Shown: positions 47,330 to 50,614 of the stretch, piece by piece
Position numbering within the stretch: the stretch's first letter is position 1
How the letters are laid out: the number at the start of each line of letters is the position of its first letter
Source: Pelargonium tetragonum
Lineage: Eukaryota > Streptophyta > Magnoliopsida > Geraniales > Geraniaceae
NCBI GenBank assembly: GCA_036897445.1
Contig: JAYMTL010000137.1
Location: 1 to 50,614, forward strand
Direction of reading: 5' to 3'
DNA length: 50,614 nucleotides
Made by a program: the position numbers and the translations under genes
Notes under the pieces: model-generated
Database searches by the model: none
The model's input: the letters and a program-made list of their open reading frames with translations, nothing else
Told to the model about the DNA's origin: nothing

Positions 47330-47440
47330 AATCCTAGCTATTACCATATTAAGCTAAGACTAAGAGTACAGCCATCGATACGGCTATCAAGAAGAGTAGT
47401 ACAGGCTAAGTTACTGGTTATGCTAAGAGTTAGATCTTAT
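47330..47440 (+). pseudogene. Short coding-like fragment
   Basis: The plus strand reads AKTKSTAIDTAIKKSSTG, then VTGYAKS, with a break between. The stretch looks less AT-rich than its flanks. AIKKSSTG is reminiscent of the AIKSSG at 6590, so it may be a further remnant of the same repeated gene, but the nucleotide word shared by the other five copies is absent. Too short to name. Confidence 0.25.
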
Positions 47441-48100
47441 CCTTGACAAAAGGGAGTCCTAACCCCTGATACAAAAAACTTGTAGATAAAATCTCTTTTA
47501 GTGAAAGCTAAAGATTTAGTCATTTAAAAAGTTGGAGTTGTAGAATCAGTTAACCTGTTGTAACGATAATGTTAGAGAAACTCTAGGTTCTAATACTCCC
47601 CGCTCCAAGGAAGACCCCATAAATTAGACTACCAAGCAATCTAAGAAAGGGAGTAGTATATAATGCCAGTCCGCCTTCCTTAAGATTTGCTTTTGAATAA
47701 AATTTGACTCTTGCTCTAGACACTAGAAAACAGGGTTATGTCTTATATCCGGGAGCTCCCCTAGGTTAAAGTAAAGAGATAGAACAAAGCGATTCTAGTA
47801 AAAGGCAGCAGATGGGCTTGAACCTGCGCCACTAATGTTGAAATGAAACCCTATTTACTACTTAATTACTGTTGTCATTAGTTAGGGACTCCCTTTATGC
47901 AGTTCTTATATTGACTAGGCGTAGCTTGTTGGTATATTTCAGAATTTCTTTCCATCTAAGCTATTTTTACTGTAACTACTTTTTTTTAGCTATATTTTGA
48001 ATTCTGAACCAAACTAAATTACGTCCCGCAGGACTTCTATACTTTAGAACATTCCGCTTTCTTTTCTTTTTAAAGGAGTTTTTTACGTACTAAAGCCTGC
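47441..48100. other. Gene-free AT-rich DNA
   Basis: No gene. The minus strand near 47807-47830 has GGCGCAGGTTCAAGCCCATC, a B-box-like word with paired T-stem-like flanks, but I could not find the rest of a tRNA. Confidence 0.6.
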
Positions 48101-48126
48101 AAAAGAATCCTTATAAGGATTCTTTT
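48101..48126. repeat. 26-base perfect palindrome
   Basis: AAAAGAATCCTTA at 48101-48113 is followed at once by its reverse complement TAAGGATTCTTTT at 48114-48126. At this composition a perfect match over 13 pairs is unlikely by chance (roughly 0.002 expected in the window). There is no loop, so it is better seen as a palindrome than as a terminator hairpin. Confidence 0.85.
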
Positions 48127-50164
48127 AGTATAGTATATGCTCAGAAAAGCTAAAACCTTGTTTTCTAGAGTGTGCCCTGGATAATATAGAGGCGAGAGTC
48201 CCAAAACGGAGGGGACCCTTTAGTAGAGTTCTGTTATTTACCTGGCTACAGAAAGAGGTATATAAAGCTTACGCAAAGGGTTTTCGGTATTGTGTATATA
48301 AGAATTGAAAGAGCCTCGTACAAGGTTCCTTTTAAAGTCACTCTAGTGCTTGTTTTAAGTCCTTACAATTGTAGGTAAGTATTCTTGTATTCATTTTAAT
48401 TATAGAGGCGTGCCCCTTACAGGTTTCCTATTAAATACTTAGGCCCAAGTGGAGAATAGCTTTGTGGTATTGAGATAGAATTAACTTAATATTTTTATAA
48501 AGGATTTGCTAAGCTCGCCCGAGTTTAAGGCTAAGTTAAGTACAAAATTCTGGGAGAGGTTAGACTCTTATAAGGGCTCGACCTTGTGTATACTTTTGAT
48601 AAAAAATATACCAGATAAAGGGTGGCCTAAAATAGAAGTTATACCAAAGCGTTTATTAAACTTTCTGGAAACAGAACCGTAACACATTGCAACATCCAAG
48701 TTTAAAATCCAGCATCTTTTCTAAATTCTTGCAGCTAAAACTATAGCCATACCCTAGGATTACTTTTCTCGTTTTTACTACATGTCACTGGACATCTGTC
48801 ATAAGCTCCTATTCAAGGTCTAAATTTCCCCTGAGCTTTCTTATTGCTTAAATTCCACACGGGTATCCGTTATATATACACTAAAAAATCTTACTACAAA
48901 GTCAATACTACCATACTAAGACTTCATAATTTCGACAAGAAGCTTTCGGGTTCTCTATTTTAGAAGCCGTATTGCAACGAACTTAAGAAATGTGTTTAGC
49001 TCTACTTCACAAGAAGGTTTAGTGCTCTTTTTTTATAGTTGACAGGGGTTTTCGTAATAAGTTACTCCTATCATTTTACAGGTTAAAACCCTTAATCGGC
49101 TGTGTTTACCCCCTTTAGAAAAAATAGAGATTTAATGCTAGAAGTTAAGCATAACCTTACGAGTAAAGAAAGCTGTCTAAATTTACTTACAAGAACTTTT
49201 CAAGCTTACTCTTTACTTTTGTTCTTGTCCTCGAATAGGAGTTAGGAGTCTAAGCCGAAATGTTACCTTATTTTGTAGAGTCAGAACTTTGGAAAGACTT
49301 CTATCTAAGTAATTTGAAAAAGGGAACCTAACTCTATAAAAGCGGATTAAATCTTTGTATCTAGTATACATAACCTCATAAAGAGTCGCTTAATAGGTTT
49401 CTAAAAGTCAAAAGGAAGCTCTAATTACAGGACAGGAATATTCATTTATATCGCAAGACTTTTGAGTTCCCTTATTTATAAATCTCTTAGCAAAAAGGGT
49501 ATTCCTAAAAAAATTCTTACTAAAGGAGGCTTCTTTTATTTAAGTATTTAAGAAAACTTAAAAAATGGCTTTGAAACTCGACTAAGATAAAATTTTTCAT
49601 AGGACAGGGTCTAAATAAATTCTAGTTAGCTCTTATAAGATCTCCTAATTTAAATGAAAGTGTCTTCAAAAAAGGAGTTCCTTGAATCAACTCTTTTGGG
49701 TGCCCATCAATTAAGTTTCTCAAATCGGCATACTACGTTTTAGAATTACCAACTCACTCAAGTCGCTAGTTGCAAGGCCTGTAATTTATAGTTATACAGA
49801 TGTCAAAAACCCCCTTAAAAGTCTCTCTACTCCTAATATATATATATATCGAGTTAAGAAACTTCCACTCCAATCTAATAAAGGATCTAATTTGAAAGCC
49901 CTAAAAAGAAACTCTTAAGAACTTCAGAGCACTCCTACTTAGCTGCTAAGGGGACGCTTGTTGGGATATTCAAGAGCAACTACCTCAATTACATTTAATC
50001 AATAACTTCTCATTAAAAGATAAAGAACTTGAGAATCCAGCCGTCTAGGTATCCGATAAGGTGTGTTTCTACATTTCACACTTTTAGCAGTGGTTCTACT
50101 ACATTTTTAGGTCGCTTACCCTTTGAGATAAAGAGTCGAAGGGGAATACTGGTAAAGCTACATA
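48127..50164. other. Gene-free AT-rich DNA
   Basis: No gene, RNA or supported repeat. A TA run lies at about 49838-49850. Confidence 0.75.
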
Positions 50165-50420
50165 TAAAGGCAGACTTAGGTAAGCTTGCTTAAAGAAGTA
50201 CAACCAATACCAATATAAAGATAGAAAGTACAATCTCTTATCCTATCAAGTAAAGAACAACCTAAACCCTTATCTATAGGTAGGAAGTAACTAATACATA
50301 TAACTAAAAGCTAGCTACAAAAATAAGTAGAGCATTAAGACACTAAGAAATTAGTACAACGAGCTACTATAGCAACAGTAAGGCACCCTAGCTCTAGCCC
50401 CAGCTCCCTCTTATCTTATC
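50165..50420 (+). mobile_element. LTR-like copy L8 and C-skewed block
   Basis: AAGCTTGCTT near 50182, followed by AAGTACAACCAATACC, matches the minus-strand L3 text AGCTTGCTT...AAGACAACTC. The DNA after it is C-skewed (13 C, 6 G on the line from 50221) and ends in CTAGCTCTAGCCCCAGCTCC (50388-50407), like the end of the minus-strand block at 18257-18281. The CAGTCGG block is not seen upstream. I infer the right-hand part of a family unit, leading into the coding-like stretch at the window edge. Confidence 0.4.
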
Positions 50421-50429
50421 TCTTATCTT

Positions 50430-50614
50430 ATTATAAATAGAATTCTTCTCTCTTACTAAAGAAAAGGAAAACCTAACAAATAAATTAAGAAGTTAAGCAA
50501 TAAGAAATATCTAAGTGTAAGTCAAAGCAAGTACGCAACAAGTTCAAAGAGTTGCTATAGCGATACCGTCACTCATGCGATACCAGCACCTCCCATGTAT
50601 CTATCTTAAACTAA
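50430..50614 (+). pseudogene. Coding-like stretch cut by window end
   Basis: The plus strand reads KEKENLTNKLRS near 50458-50495 and VQRVAIAIPSLMRYQHLP near 50546-50600, with several breaks. It follows the skewed block as an internal region would follow an LTR, and it continues beyond the window. Protein family not recognised. Confidence 0.3.

Noticed and set aside
11-47830. B-box-like GGTTCRA words (11, 868, 10589 minus, 20389 minus, 27562 minus, 28347 minus, 40403, 47812 minus)
   Set aside because: About ten are expected by chance on both strands at this composition. Except at 22961 no matching A-box and no cloverleaf were found.
1-50614. CRISPR array, rRNA operon or organelle genome
   Set aside because: No regularly spaced direct repeats, no conserved rRNA text, and no organelle protein frames even if TGA is read as Trp in the stretches examined.
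1-50614. Bacterial or phage origin
   Set aside because: No operons, no Shine-Dalgarno-led frames and almost no long frames. Coding density is effectively zero.

Overview
This window looks like a gene-empty, AT-rich block from the nuclear genome of a filamentous ascomycete fungus, in which old repeats have been heavily mutated by repeat-induced point mutation (RIP). The organism is inferred, not proven. I found no intact protein-coding gene, no convincing rRNA, no tRNA that would fold properly and no CRISPR. A hand count of dinucleotides on six sampled 60-base lines (starting at 8701, 12421, 25321, 33361, 37381 and 43381) gave TA/AT = 34/24 = 1.42 and (CA+TG)/(AC+GT) = 29/36 = 0.81. Both values point towards RIP, though the sample is small. 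GC on three of those lines is about 27-33%. No open frame from a start codon exceeds about 100 codons, which chance alone allows at this composition.

Three kinds of structure stand out from the background. (1) A dispersed family of LTR-like fragments shares ordered blocks: a TGTTATAG-type start, a GTATGTATTC-type block, CAGTCGGTAAGA, then GATAAACACA about 50 bases later. Copies are at 258-420, 18140-18212 and 18540-18640 (both minus), 31924-32070, 32790-32910, 35985-36035, 40902-40985 and probably 50165-50420. Several adjoin TA-rich blocks with strong C-over-G skew (or G-over-C in minus-strand copies). This looks like one family of LTR retrotransposon remains, perhaps Copia-like. (2) Decayed coding-like stretches with codon-like composition but many breaks lie at 5600-6480 (minus), 6500-6660 (plus), 17760-17990 (minus), 26500-26850 (minus), 47330-47440 (plus) and 50430-50614 (plus). 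Some share short conserved words. The clearest is a 17-20-base word in five places (6214, 6573, 27341, 28162, 28201) that reads GNAIK in every copy. (3) Two islands of higher GC and longer open frames, at 4825-5547 and 9181-9802, look younger or less mutated.

Layout: 1-420 LTR-like fragment and skewed block; 421-4824 featureless; 4825-6660 GC-richer island plus decayed coding; 6661-9180 featureless; 9181-9802 second island; 9803-17759 featureless; 17760-18640 decayed coding plus two LTR-like blocks; 18641-26499 featureless apart from a palindrome and a tRNA-like trace; 26500-28220 decayed coding plus repeat words; 28221-31769 featureless; 31770-33120 two LTR-like blocks with skewed DNA; 33121-40129 featureless except one LTR-like fragment; 40130-41180 skewed blocks and an LTR-like fragment; 41181-50160 mostly featureless, with a 26-base perfect palindrome at 48101; 50165-50614 a further copy running off the window. 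Nothing suggests these pieces work together as a living system. The interest lies in the repeat architecture and in which words escaped mutation.
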